Shown one piece after another: positions 33,188 to 42,086 of a stretch of 64,000 nt of DNA. The notes below the pieces were generated by a model. The model was not told the origin of the DNA. It saw nothing but the letters and a program-made list of their open reading frames with translations, and did no database searches. This stretch comes from PVC group bacterium (GTDB taxonomy: Bacteria > Verrucomicrobiota > Kiritimatiellia > CAIKKV01 > CAITUY01), in contig CAMBRF010000007.1 in assembly GCA_945870225.1 (NCBI GenBank), positions 1 through 64,000 of the forward strand, written 5' to 3'. Position 1 is the first letter of the stretch, and each line of letters starts with the position of its first letter. Position numbers and translations under genes: made by a program.

Positions 33188-35872
33188 ATGACGGAACTCG
33201 AAAAACAGTACGATCCGAAAAAAGTCGAGGCGCGGCGCTACCAGTGGTGCCTCGACAACAATGTGTTCCACGGCGAGGCCACGCGCGGTGGCGAGCCGTT
33301 TTCCATTGTCATCCCGCCCCCGAATGTCACCGGGATTCTGCACATGGGGCATGCGCTGAACAATACCATTCAGGATATCCTGATCCGGTGGCAGCGGATG
33401 GAGGGCCGGAACACGGTCTGGATGCCGGGCACGGATCACGCCGGGATCGCCACACAGAATGTTGTCGAACGCGCGCTGCGCAAGGAGGGCAAGACGCGGC
33501 ACGATCTTGGTCGCGAGGAGTTCGTCAAGCGGGTGTGGCAGTGGCGCGAGGAATATGGCGGAACGATCATCCGTCAGCTCAAGAGCCTGGGTGCGGCCTG
33601 CGACTGGCAACGGGAACGCTTCACGATGGATGCCGGTCTCAGCCGCGCCGTGGAAGAGGTGTTCTGCCGCCTTTATGACAAGGGTCTGATCTACCGGGCC
33701 AACTACATCGTGAACTGGTGCCCCCGTTGCCACACGGCCTTGTCCGACGAGGAGAGCGAGCATCAGGACACCCAGGGCAAGCTGTATTACGTGCGTTATC
33801 CTGTGAAACGCGATGGCCGCCTGACGGCCACGGAATTCGTGGTGGTGGCGACCACCCGGCCTGAGACGCTGTTGGGCGATGTGGCCGTCGCGGTAAACCC
33901 GAAGGACGAGCGGTATAAGGCGCTGATTGGCAAGGTCCTGACCCTGCCGGTGCTGCACCGTGACCTGCCGGTGATCGCTGATGATTTTGTGGATCCGGCG
34001 TTCGGCACGGGAGCCGTCAAGGTCACCCCGGCGCACGATCCGAATGACTTCGAGATGGGGCGGCGCCACGATCTGACGCCCATCAACGTGATGCACGAGA
34101 ACGGATTGATGAACGAGGGCGCCGGGCCGTATGCCGGGTTGGACCGTTTCGAATGCCGCAAGCGGATCGTCACCGATCTGACCGCCGCCGGGTTGATCGA
34201 GAAGATTGACGACCATCAGCATGCCGTGGGGCACTGCTACCGGTGCGACACCATCGTGGAGCCTCGCCTGTCGCTCCAGTGGTTCGTTCGCATGAAGCCT
34301 TTGGCCGCGCCTGCCATCCAGGCAGTGCGGGACGGGCGGATCCATTTCACGCCGGACCGGTGGGGCAAGGTTTATCTCGATTGGATGGAGAACATCCGCG
34401 ATTGGTGTATATCCCGTCAGATATGGTGGGGGCACCGGATTCCTGTTTTCTACTGCGACGCATGCGGGCACCAGTGGGCGGCCTGCGGCAAACCGGAAGC
34501 CTGTCCGAAATGTCAGGCGACGGGTATCCGGCAGGATGAGGACGTCCTCGATACCTGGTTTTCCTCCTGGTTGTGGCCGTTCAGCACGTTCGGCTGGCCG
34601 GAGGCGAATGCCGATCTTAAGTTCTATTATCCCACCCACACGCTGGTTACCGCCTCCGAGATCATTTTCTTCTGGGTGGCACGCATGATCATGGCGGGAA
34701 TGGAATTCATGGGCGAGATTCCGTTCCGTGAGGTCTACATCCATGGCACGGTGCGCGATGATCAGGGCCGTAAGATGAGCAAGAGCCTCGGAAACTCGAT
34801 CGATCCATTGACTATTATCGAGGAATACAGCGCCGATGCCCTGCGGTTCAGCCTGATGATGATCACCGCCACTGGACAGGATGTCTTTCTGTCCAACGAC
34901 AAGTTCGAGATCGGTCGCAACTTCGGGACCAAGATCTGGAATGCCGCCCGTTACCTTCAGATGCAGGACAAGGGCGGAGCGGGCGGGGCCGCAGACGGCG
35001 ACTTCAATGCCGATCTCCTGAGCGCCGACGACAAACATATTCTGGCCAAACTCTACCAGGCGCGTGAGTCGTGTACGGAGAACCTGCGGCGGTTCCGTTT
35101 CAATGATGCCGCCCATGACTTGTATGAGTTCGTGTGGCACCAGTACTGCGATTGGTATGTCGAATACTCCAAGGACGTCCTGTATGGGAAAGACGAGTCC
35201 CGGCGCGCGGAAGTGCTGAAGGTGATGCATCACGTACTGGCCAGTGCCCTGAAGCTGTTGCACCCGTTCATGCCTTTCATTACCGACGAATTGTGGCAGG
35301 GAATGGGATATGGCGCTGAAGACGAAACGATCATGAACGCCAAGTGGCCCGACGCCAAGGGTGCGGTGGACCTGCAGGCGTGGGGGATCACCCCGGAGAT
35401 CGTCGCTTATGTGGACGCGCGTCATGAGATGATCCGCTCCGGCCGCATGTTGCGGGCGGACTGCGGCATTTCTCCGGCCCAGAAGATTGATTACATCATC
35501 AAGCCCAACACGCCCGCAGAGGCGGCTCGCCTCAAGGCGGATAGTGCGGTGATCAAGAGCGTACTGCGGGTCAAGGACTTGACGGTAGATGAGGCGTACG
35601 TTCCCAGCGGAGCCGTGCCGAGCGTGGTGACGGGGCTGGGGATGCTCTACATGCCGGTGGACGGTCTGATCGACGTGCAGGCTGAATCAGCCAAACTGGT
35701 CAAACAACTCGCGGAGATTGAGGGGCATCTGGCTCGCATCAATCAGAAACTGAACAACCACAGCTTCATCAGCAAAGCGCCCCGCGAGGTGGTTGCCCAG
35801 CAGGAGAAGTCACGGGCTGACCTCGTGGAAAAACACGCCAAGGTCAAGCACCTGCTGGACATGATGAAGTAG
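33188..35872 (+). CDS. valS: valine-tRNA ligase
   Basis: About 894 residues. It has the HIGH-type motif in PPNVTGILHMGHAL, a CP1 editing domain (T-T-R-P-E-T-L-L-G-D and D-F-V-D-P-A-F-G-T-G-A-V-K-V-T-P-A-H-D), the KMSKS motif in GRKMSKSLGNSID, an anticodon-binding domain and a C-terminal coiled-coil arm. The start could be GTG 33176, ATG 33182 or ATG 33188; the last has GGTGGAG at good spacing. A single REP-like unit lies 10 bp past the stop. Confidence 0.97.
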   Translation: MTELEKQYDPKKVEARRYQWCLDNNVFHGEATRGGEPFSIVIPPPNVTGILHMGHALNNTIQDILIRWQRMEGRNTVWMPGTDHAGIATQNVVERALRKEGKTRHDLGREEFVKRVWQWREEYGGTIIRQLKSLGAACDWQRERFTMDAGLSRAVEEVFCRLYDKGLIYRANYIVNWCPRCHTALSDEESEHQDTQGKLYYVRYPVKRDGRLTATEFVVVATTRPETLLGDVAVAVNPKDERYKALIGKVLTLPVLHRDLPVIADDFVDPAFGTGAVKVTPAHDPNDFEMGRRHDLTPINVMHENGLMNEGAGPYAGLDRFECRKRIVTDLTAAGLIEKIDDHQHAVGHCYRCDTIVEPRLSLQWFVRMKPLAAPAIQAVRDGRIHFTPDRWGKVYLDWMENIRDWCISRQIWWGHRIPVFYCDACGHQWAACGKPEACPKCQATGIRQDEDVLDTWFSSWLWPFSTFGWPEANADLKFYYPTHTLVTASEIIFFWVARMIMAGMEFMGEIPFREVYIHGTVRDDQGRKMSKSLGNSIDPLTIIEEYSADALRFSLMMITATGQDVFLSNDKFEIGRNFGTKIWNAARYLQMQDKGGAGGAADGDFNADLLSADDKHILAKLYQARESCTENLRRFRFNDAAHDLYEFVWHQYCDWYVEYSKDVLYGKDESRRAEVLKVMHHVLASALKLLHPFMPFITDELWQGMGYGAEDETIMNAKWPDAKGAVDLQAWGITPEIVAYVDARHEMIRSGRMLRADCGISPAQKIDYIIKPNTPAEAARLKADSAVIKSVLRVKDLTVDEAYVPSGAVPSVVTGLGMLYMPVDGLIDVQAESAKLVKQLAEIEGHLARINQKLNNHSFISKAPREVVAQQEKSRADLVEKHAKVKHLLDMMK

Positions 35873-35881
35873 AAGACGGTG

Positions 35882-35937
35882 GTAGACGGGGCGTCTCGCC
35901 CCGTGCAGGCCAATACGAGCCGGGACGGCTCGTCTAC
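35882..35937. repeat. isolated REP-like unit 8 downstream of valS
   Basis: A 56-bp copy of the same double-hairpin repeat as at 26.7-27.7 kb, with a different middle (GTGCAGGCCAATACG) and hairpin B loop GGG. It sits between the convergent valS and lemA stops and could serve as a transcription or mRNA-end signal. Confidence 0.88.
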
Positions 35938-35960
35938 ATTCCGGGTGCCTGCGAGTGAGA

Positions 35961-36557
35961 CTAGCTTCCGAAGGATACCTTGGGCGCCTGACGCTCTTCC
36001 GCAGCCTCGATCTCGAACAACTGGGCGGCGGTGAAGCCGAAGGTATTGGCAATAATCACGCTGGGAAAGGTCTCACGGGCCGTATTGTAAAACATTACGG
36101 ATTCGTTATAGGCCTGCCGCGCCGAAGCCACCTTGTCTTCAGAGGAAGATAACTCTGCCATGAGTTGTATCATGTTCTGGTTGGCCTTGAGGTCTGGATA
36201 GGCTTCCGCCACTGCGAAAAGGCGGCCCAGAAAACTGGTCATTTGACCGTCTGCCTGCATGAGGCTGCGAACAGCGGCGGCATCCGCAGGGTTGGCGGCG
36301 GCCCGCTGGCTGGCCGCATAGGCCTGGTTACGTGCGGTCGTTACCGCCTCAAGCGTTTCGCGCTCATGCCGAAGGTAGCCTTTTGCTGTCTCCACAAGGT
36401 TCGGGATCAGGTCATACCGGCGTTTAAGCATTGCATCGATTTGCGCGAACTCAGCCTTGAACCGGTTACGGAGGGTAACCAGGTTATTGTATAGGCCGAT
36501 CACGGCCATGACGATGATCACCACAGCGATCAAAACGACGATTCCAGCGATTAACAT
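35961..36557 (-). CDS. lemA: LemA family protein
   Basis: 198 residues: an N-terminal membrane anchor (I-A-G-I-V-V-L-I-A-V-V-I-I-V-M-A-V), then the family core N-N-L-V-T-L-R-N-R-F-K-A-E-F-A-Q-I-D, K-R-R-Y-D-L-I-P-N-L-V-E-T, A-E-A-Y-P-D-L-K-A-N and Y-N-E-S-V-M-F-Y-N. It is a helical-bundle membrane protein of uncertain function. It stands alone here, without the TPM or peptidase partner often found beside it. Confidence 0.93.
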   Translation of the reverse strand: MLIAGIVVLIAVVIIVMAVIGLYNNLVTLRNRFKAEFAQIDAMLKRRYDLIPNLVETAKGYLRHERETLEAVTTARNQAYAASQRAAANPADAAAVRSLMQADGQMTSFLGRLFAVAEAYPDLKANQNMIQLMAELSSSEDKVASARQAYNESVMFYNTARETFPSVIIANTFGFTAAQLFEIEAAEERQAPKVSFGS

Positions 36558-36923
36558 GGCACGGTCTCCTTATTCGGCGTTTATATCTCGTAGCCGGAAC
36601 CGCTTATAACGTGTCCAGCTAATGTTGCGCAAGTCATTCCCCTTCACCGTGCCTTGATGGATGACCGCTGAATGTGAACGCGAGGCCAATCCCCTGCGCA
36701 CCAAAGTCGCTTCGCGACAATAGGTGGCAAGTGCGTGGCCATGGCGGGCAAAGCATGGGAGGGAAGACCGTTGACATTGGCGGGCTCGACCTCTATATTT
36801 CGCGGCTCAGTTTTGCTCGGGGTTGGCGGCATTCCGCTCTGTCGAGTGGTCGTGCCGACAAAACCTGGCAGAACTTGCAGGCGTGGGTTGTGTCAGCGTA
36901 AGTAATTGAAAACACGCCATTAC
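36558..36923. other. 366-bp region without a gene between lemA and tRNA-Lys
   Basis: It holds the lemA upstream region on one side and a strong promoter-like sequence (36771-36799) pointing toward the tRNA on the other. A 75-codon frame at 36674-36901 has no ribosome site or recognisable product and is not called. The stretch 36806-36923 may be a leader with pairing potential (GTTTTG near 36812 against CAAAAC near 36860). Confidence 0.5.
36771..36799 (+). promoter_or_regulatory. sigma-70-type promoter upstream of tRNA-Lys
   Basis: TTGACA at 36771-36776, a 17-base spacer and TATATT at 36794-36799: a full -35 and a 5/6 match to the -10. Transcription would start near 36806, about 118 bases before the tRNA. 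Confidence 0.65.
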
Positions 36924-36996
36924 GGGCCGCTAGCTCAGTTGGTAGAGCACTTGACTTTTAATCAAGTGGTCGCGGGTTCGAACCCCGCGCGGCTCA
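36924..36996 (+). tRNA. tRNA-Lys (anticodon UUU)
   Basis: 73 nt, with acceptor arm GGGCCGC pairing with GCGGCTC (one G-U pair), D-arm AGCTCAGTTGGTAGAGC, anticodon stem CTTGA/TCAAG with loop CTTTTAA, and T-arm CGCGGGTTCGAACCCCGCG. The discriminator is A and the CCA end is not encoded. Confidence 0.97.
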
Positions 36997-37042
36997 CTTT
37001 TTGCACACGCTTGGAGGCGTCGCCTCTGGAAAGGATTCAACC

Positions 37043-37924
37043 ATGAAACTCGGAATCATCGGCGGTAGCGGGTTGTATCAACTGGATGGACTGACGGATA
37101 TCCGGGAGGAGGTCATGAAGACCCCGTTCGGTGATCCCTCCGATGCCTTCATCCATGGACGCCTGGGCGGAGTGGAAATTTTCTTTCTCCCGCGGCATGG
37201 ACGCGGTCACAGGATCCTTCCTTCAGAGATCAATAACCGGGCCAATATCTGGGGTTTCAAAAAACTTGACGTGGAATGTGTGCTGTCGGTCAGCGCGGTG
37301 GGAAGCCTCAGGGAGGGGATACGTCCGCGGGATATCGTTCTGCCCGATCAGTATTTTGACCGGACCAAGAGTTCGCGGAATCACACCTTTTTTGGCGATG
37401 GAATTGTGGGTCATGTTTCGTTTGGTGATCCCGCCTGCGGTATTTTTCGTGACCTGATCGCGACGGTGGTCACTGAGGCCATCGGCGAACTTAAGCTGGG
37501 CGATGTGGTCCGTTTGCATAAGGGGGGGACCTATGTGAACATGGAAGGGCCTGCTTTTTCCACACGGGCGGAATCCAATGTTTATCGGAGCATGGGGTTC
37601 GATATCATCGGGATGACGAGCCTTCCCGAAGCGAAATTGTGCCGCGAGGCGGAGATTTGTTACCAAGCCATGTCGATGTCGACCGACTACGACTGCTGGC
37701 GTAGCAGCGAGGCGGAAGTCTCGGTGGAAATGATCATTGCCACGCTGACCTCCAATGTGAAACTCGCCAAGGATGTTATCCGGCGCCTTGTCGCCCGGTT
37801 GCCCCAGACCCGCCAGTGTGCCTGTGAGCACGCGCTCAAGTATGCCATCATGACCGATATGAAGACGGTTCCGGCGAAGACCCTTGCGGCGCTCGAGCCG
37901 CTGCTCGCCAAGTACACAAAATAG
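37043..37924 (+). CDS. mtnP: S-methyl-5'-thioadenosine phosphorylase
   Basis: 293 residues from ATG 37043 (MKLGIIGGSGLY). It has the phosphate-binding G-G-S-G, L-P-R-H-G-R-G-H, the purine/nucleoside motif M-E-G-P-A-F-S-T-R-A-E-S and I-G-M-T-S-L-P-E-A-K-L, then S-T-D-Y-D-C-W. It cleaves MTA to adenine and methylthioribose-1-phosphate in methionine salvage. The D-Y-D motif indicates a 6-aminopurine preference. The upstream extension to 37001 lacks a ribosome site. comF follows after 10 bp. Confidence 0.95.
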   Translation: MKLGIIGGSGLYQLDGLTDIREEVMKTPFGDPSDAFIHGRLGGVEIFFLPRHGRGHRILPSEINNRANIWGFKKLDVECVLSVSAVGSLREGIRPRDIVLPDQYFDRTKSSRNHTFFGDGIVGHVSFGDPACGIFRDLIATVVTEAIGELKLGDVVRLHKGGTYVNMEGPAFSTRAESNVYRSMGFDIIGMTSLPEAKLCREAEICYQAMSMSTDYDCWRSSEAEVSVEMIIATLTSNVKLAKDVIRRLVARLPQTRQCACEHALKYAIMTDMKTVPAKTLAALEPLLAKYTK

Positions 37925-37934
37925 AATCCATCCC

Positions 37935-38645
37935 ATGTTTTTGCGCCATGCCCTCGATCTGCTCTGGCCGCGAGTGTGTGAAGGCTGCGGCGGGAGTGTG
38001 TCGGGACTCTCCCGCTATCTTTGCTGGGACTGCATGGCGTCACTCCCCCTGATCGAAGCGCCCTTTTGCGCCCGTTGCGGCGACCCTGTTGAGGGGGCGA
38101 TTTCGCAGTCCTTCATCTGTTCCGCTTGCGTAGATCGCGAGCCGGCGTTTGAGCAGGCGCGTTCCGCTGTCCGTTTCCGGGGGGGCGTAAAAGATGTGCT
38201 GCATCGCTTCAAGTATTCCGCTGCCACGCACGTCAGCCGCGACCTGGCAACCCTGCTGCACGCCTGCGTGAGAACGCATTTCGGGCGGGAGTGCCTGGAT
38301 GCCGTAACTTATGTTCCCCTTCACGCGGCCAAGCAGCGGGCCCGTACCTATAACCAGGCGCGGTTACTGGCGGGTGATCTGGCGAAGCTGATGCGAGTGC
38401 CCCTGGCAGACGGATGTCTCGACCGGGAACGGCACACGGCAACTCAGACGCGTCTGTCGGCGCGTGAACGGGTCCAGAACGTACGGGGCGCCTTTGTGTC
38501 TCGAAACGGGAGTTGGATCCATGGCCGCCGCTTTCTGCTTGTGGACGATGTGATGACGACGGGCGCAACGGTTGCCGAATGCTCACGGGTTCTCAAGGAG
38601 GCGGGGGCGGCGGGAGTGTGGGTGGTGACGGTGGCGCGGGGTTAG
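37935..38645 (+). CDS. ComF family phosphoribosyltransferase-like protein
   Basis: 236 residues with an N-terminal double zinc ribbon (C-E-G-C, C-W-D-C, C-A-R-C-G-D, C-S-A-C) and a C-terminal PRPP-binding loop FLLVDDVMTTGAT. K-Q-R-A-R-T-Y-N-Q-A is the family's middle motif. ComF proteins help natural DNA uptake in some bacteria, but homologues occur in many non-competent ones. The frame upstream to 37884 lies inside mtnP and is not used. Confidence 0.92.
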   Translation: MFLRHALDLLWPRVCEGCGGSVSGLSRYLCWDCMASLPLIEAPFCARCGDPVEGAISQSFICSACVDREPAFEQARSAVRFRGGVKDVLHRFKYSAATHVSRDLATLLHACVRTHFGRECLDAVTYVPLHAAKQRARTYNQARLLAGDLAKLMRVPLADGCLDRERHTATQTRLSARERVQNVRGAFVSRNGSWIHGRRFLLVDDVMTTGATVAECSRVLKEAGAAGVWVVTVARG

Positions 38646-38775
38646 ACGATGCATGACCTGTCAGCCTGTTGAATAATCATCGGCTCAGCCGGAGGCTTCG
38701 CCCTACCCATTACCAATAACTGTGCTATACTGACCTCCGAATCCTGAGTCCTGAATACCTCGGCAATTTCTTCGC

Positions 38776-40083
38776 ATGAATAAGCTTTCCCAATCATTGG
38801 AACGGCTCTACGCCCTGCGGACCTTTGGCATCAAGCCTGGGCTTGAGGTGGAAGTCGCCCTGCTGGAAAAGCTGGGCAACCCCCAAACGTCCTTTGCCGC
38901 CATTCATGTGGCGGGCACCAATGGCAAGGGCTCGGTGTGCGCCCTGCTGGACTCCGTTCTGCGGACCACTGGACTGACCGTCGGGCTCTACACGTCGCCT
39001 CATCTTGTGAATTTCAATGAGCGGATCCGTGTCAACGGCGTAGCCATCAGCGATGCAGAACTGGCGGAACTGTTTGAGGCCATGGAAGGCCCTGCGGATG
39101 CGGTCAATCGGGATGCGGACGGTCGCGAGGTGACCTTCTTTGAATTTACGACGGCGTTGGCGTTCGAATACTTCCGGCGCCGGAAGGTCCAGGTGGCGGT
39201 GGTGGAAGTGGGGATGGGCGGGCGTTTGGACGCGACCAATGTCGTGTGGCCGGCGGTGTCGGTCATTACACGGATCGGGCTGGAACACACGGAGTATTTG
39301 GGGAAAACACTGGCGGCCATAGCCGGCGAAAAGGCGGGGATTATTAAAGTGGATCGCCCCGTCGTCTGTGGGTCGACTCCTGACGAGGCCCGGACAGTGA
39401 TCCGCGCGACGGCCCTTGAGCGTAACGCGCGGTTTGTGGAGGCGGCGGAAACCGTCACCGTGCGTCGTGTCTCCCAGGACGTGACCGGGCAGAAGGTGGC
39501 CATTTCCAGCGGTGATACTGATTACGGCACGGTGAAGTTGTCATTGCTGGGCAAGCATCAGTTGGAAAATGTGGTGACTGCGGTGGCCACGCTGGAGACT
39601 CTGGCAAGTTGCAGTCCGATGGTGGTTCCTCCGGAACTTGTTCGCCGCGGTCTGGGGGCGGCACGCTGGCCGGGACGTCTGCAGGTGTTGTCGGAAAAAC
39701 CGCCTGTGGTTTTAGACGGGGCCCACAATCCGGATGGGGCACGGGTCCTGGCGCTGGCGCTGAAGGAGTTGTTCAAGAAGCGTAAGGTAGGACTGATCTG
39801 GGGCATGTGCGAGGACAAGGATACCCTGGGATTTGCCAAGGCGATGGGAGGCGTGGTGCAGCGGTGCTGGACGGTCCCGATTGCCTCGGAACGGAGCATG
39901 GATCCGGCGAAACTGGCGTTATTGGCACGTGGAGAAGGATGGGAGACGACGGTGTCGGGTTTGGCGGAGGCGCAGGATGAAGCGCGTCAATGGGCCCTCG
40001 CTAATGATGGCGCTGTCTGCATCGCTGGGTCGCTTTTCCTGGCAGGGGAAGTCATAGGGGCAGAAGGGATGAAGACACGATGA
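38776..40083 (+). CDS. folC: bifunctional folylpolyglutamate / dihydrofolate synthase
   Basis: 435 residues of the Mur-ligase type: HVAGTNGKGSVCALL (ATP loop) at about residues 48-62, Y-T-S-P-H-L-V-N-F-N-E-R-I-R, then V-E-V-G-M-G-G-R-L-D-A-T-N, I-T-R-I-G-L-E-H-T-E-Y-L-G and L-D-G-A-H-N-P-D-G-A. It adds glutamate to folates. The stop overlaps the Nudix gene start by 4 bp. Confidence 0.95.
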   Translation: MNKLSQSLERLYALRTFGIKPGLEVEVALLEKLGNPQTSFAAIHVAGTNGKGSVCALLDSVLRTTGLTVGLYTSPHLVNFNERIRVNGVAISDAELAELFEAMEGPADAVNRDADGREVTFFEFTTALAFEYFRRRKVQVAVVEVGMGGRLDATNVVWPAVSVITRIGLEHTEYLGKTLAAIAGEKAGIIKVDRPVVCGSTPDEARTVIRATALERNARFVEAAETVTVRRVSQDVTGQKVAISSGDTDYGTVKLSLLGKHQLENVVTAVATLETLASCSPMVVPPELVRRGLGAARWPGRLQVLSEKPPVVLDGAHNPDGARVLALALKELFKKRKVGLIWGMCEDKDTLGFAKAMGGVVQRCWTVPIASERSMDPAKLALLARGEGWETTVSGLAEAQDEARQWALANDGAVCIAGSLFLAGEVIGAEGMKTR

Positions 40084-40529
40084 AACGCGAGAAGACCTTT
40101 GAGATCCTGGTGCGGGGCGTGTGCGTCAAGAGTGGACGTCTGTTGGTGTGTCAGAGCAAAGGAGCGGCGAACACGTACCTTCCCGGGGGGCATGTTGAAT
40201 GGCAGGAGAAGGCGAAGGACGCATTGGCGCGGGAGATCCTGGAGGAAATGGGGTGCCGGGCCAAGGTGAAGGAGTTCCTCGGCGCGGTTGAGCACTCCTT
40301 CCTTCAAAAGGGTGAACGGCATTGTGAAATCAATCTGGTGTTCAGCATGGATGTGCCGGGATTGAACCCTTTCCAGCCACCGGAAGCCTGTGAGGACTGG
40401 ATTGCGTTTAAATGGATTCCGTTGTCCCGTCTGACTCAGAATCATCTGGAACCCGGTCCGCTCCGGAAAATGATCCCCGGCTGGTTGCTTCCCGATCGCC
40501 GGGCTGTTTGCTGGGGAAGTACCGTTTAG
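40080..40529 (+). CDS. Nudix hydrolase
   Basis: 149 residues with a complete Nudix box (G-H-V-E-W-Q-E, seven residues, R-E-I-L-E-E-M-G) at about residues 39-61. It hydrolyses a nucleoside-diphosphate-linked substrate that cannot be read from sequence. Coupling to folC raises the possibility of a dihydroneopterin triphosphate or house-cleaning role; this is speculative. Confidence 0.9.
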   Translation: MKREKTFEILVRGVCVKSGRLLVCQSKGAANTYLPGGHVEWQEKAKDALAREILEEMGCRAKVKEFLGAVEHSFLQKGERHCEINLVFSMDVPGLNPFQPPEACEDWIAFKWIPLSRLTQNHLEPGPLRKMIPGWLLPDRRAVCWGSTV

Positions 40530-40538
40530 GGGTTCCCG

Positions 40539-41666
40539 TCATGCTGGGCTAAACAGGCGGTCCAGAATCCACTCGACATCGGCGCGGGTGATGGCTTTTG
40601 GGTTAGCCTGGGTGGACCCGGAAGCGAGGGTTTCGGCAATGGTCTTTTCTCTCTCTCGCACCTCCCGTCCGGCGAACGGGGAGACTACTCCCAGATTGCG
40701 GCTGAGGTCTCCAATCCTCGTGATCAAATCGGCTCCCACGGTTTCGCTCAGGATCCGGTATTTGTCGCCGAAGGCGTCCCGGTTCAACTCCAATGCATGG
40801 GGCAGACAGGCGGCGCAAACCAGACCATGCGGGACGTGGTAGAGGGTGCCGAGCGGATGGGCCAGACCATGCACCACACCCAGTCGTGCAAAGGACAGGG
40901 CCACACCGGCCAGGTAACTGCCGGTCAGGAGGGCTTCGGACTGCGGGGCTTTTGGATCACGATAAACGCTTTCCAGATGGGCGCTGATCAGGGCCACGCC
41001 CTGAAGTGCCAACTGGTCGCTCAGCCAGGTCGCCTTACGGCTGGTAAACGCCTCGATGGCCTGGGTGAGCGCATCCATTCCGGCGGCCGCGATGACAGGG
41101 GAGGGGCAGGAGGCGATCAGGTCGGGGTCCAGGATCACCACGCGGGCCATCATGCCGATATTGCGTATGGACTTCTTGGCTCCTGTTTCCGTATTGGTGA
41201 GCACCGAGTTGAGGGTGGCCTCGGAGCCCGTGCCAGCGGTGGTGGGGGCGGCGAGGAAGGTGATGCCTGGTTGTTCGATGGCCCGTCCGTCGTGGTAGTC
41301 GGAAACCGGGTGGGTGGTATGAAACAGGGCGGCGGCGGCCTTTCCGAGATCGAGAACGCTGCCCCCGCCAACACCGGCAATCCATTCGGCGCCGTGATGA
41401 TGGGCGGCTTCAATGAGTTTGGTCACCTCGGTGAGGGTGGGTTCCTCGCCGAGATGCCGGAAAGGAAGGACGGCCAGGCCGGGCGGGGCCCGGTCCAGCA
41501 GGTCATTCAGAATACGGCCTGATGTCAGCGCTGCACCGTGAAGTAAAATTCCCCGGTGTCCAAAACGGGCGCATTCGGGCAGGAGGGTCAGGATCTTTCC
41601 GCAGCCCAATAAGGTTTTTTCCGGAAGCACCAGTGTGTCCGGCAGGCAGGGCGGCTTATCAGGCAT
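40539..41666 (-). CDS. iron-containing alcohol dehydrogenase
   Basis: 375 residues from ATG 41666. It has the NAD motif G-V-G-G-G-S-V-L-D-L-G-K, P-T-T-A-G-T-G-S-E-A-T, G-M-D-A-L-T-Q-A-I-E-A-F and the metal ligands D (in I-L-D-P-D-L-I), H (V-V-H-G-L-A-H) and H (Y-H-V-P-H-G). The start overlaps the cupin stop by 8 bp, so the two are coupled. The longer frame to 41789 runs through the cupin gene. Substrate is unknown. Confidence 0.92.
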   Translation of the reverse strand: MPDKPPCLPDTLVLPEKTLLGCGKILTLLPECARFGHRGILLHGAALTSGRILNDLLDRAPPGLAVLPFRHLGEEPTLTEVTKLIEAAHHHGAEWIAGVGGGSVLDLGKAAAALFHTTHPVSDYHDGRAIEQPGITFLAAPTTAGTGSEATLNSVLTNTETGAKKSIRNIGMMARVVILDPDLIASCPSPVIAAAGMDALTQAIEAFTSRKATWLSDQLALQGVALISAHLESVYRDPKAPQSEALLTGSYLAGVALSFARLGVVHGLAHPLGTLYHVPHGLVCAACLPHALELNRDAFGDKYRILSETVGADLITRIGDLSRNLGVVSPFAGREVREREKTIAETLASGSTQANPKAITRADVEWILDRLFSPA

Positions 41667-42009
41667 AACACATGACCATGGCGATGAGGTCAAGGCTGGT
41701 GACGCCGGTGTTGCTGATGGCATGGGAGGCGCCTTTTCCCGTGAGGATGGCGTCGCCGGTGCTGACAAAGGTTTTTGTTTTGCCATCATCCAGCAGGCCG
41801 TTCCCTTTCAGGACAATGTAAACCTCATCTTCGTCGTCATGCTGATGGGAACCGATGCTGGCGCCGGGGGGGAGCGTGAGACGGGCGCACAGGCGGCTCT
41901 TGGCCTTGAATTCAGCCTTCTTGAAAAAATGCTGGATGGTAACGCTGCCGGATCCGCCGCGCATGTTTGAACGGACCTCGGTTTCCATTTGAGAAGGTTT
42001 CTTGATCAT
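41659..42009 (-). CDS. small cupin-domain protein
   Basis: 116 residues from ATG 42009, with a single cupin barrel: G-S-H-Q-H-D-D-E-D-E-V-Y-I-V-L-K-G supplies two histidines and a glutamate, and G-K-G-A-S-H-A-I supplies the third histidine. Small stand-alone cupins bind a metal and often a sugar or carboxylate. It is coupled to the iron alcohol dehydrogenase, suggesting one short catabolic pair. The frame continuing to 42270 overlaps the subtilisin gene and is not used. Confidence 0.88.
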   Translation of the reverse strand: MIKKPSQMETEVRSNMRGGSGSVTIQHFFKKAEFKAKSRLCARLTLPPGASIGSHQHDDEDEVYIVLKGNGLLDDGKTKTFVSTGDAILTGKGASHAISNTGVTSLDLIAMVMCYA

Positions 42010-42086
42010 GGACGACTCCTGAAGAATACGGCTTGCTCGTACATTGCCGTTTCGCAGGCCAATTTGCAAGCTGAAATCAGGGTGTG

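Noticed and set aside
33082-33678. A 198-codon plus-strand frame between lolD and valS
   Set aside because: It runs out of frame through the start of valS; the product is Arg/Gly-rich without a recognisable domain.
33155-35425. A 756-codon minus-strand open frame
   Set aside because: It is the complement of valS, whose protein has full catalytic motifs; the minus-strand product is Pro/His/Arg-rich without recognisable domains.
36674-36901. A 75-codon plus-strand frame before tRNA-Lys
   Set aside because: It has no ribosome site, no conserved motif, and overlaps the predicted tRNA promoter.
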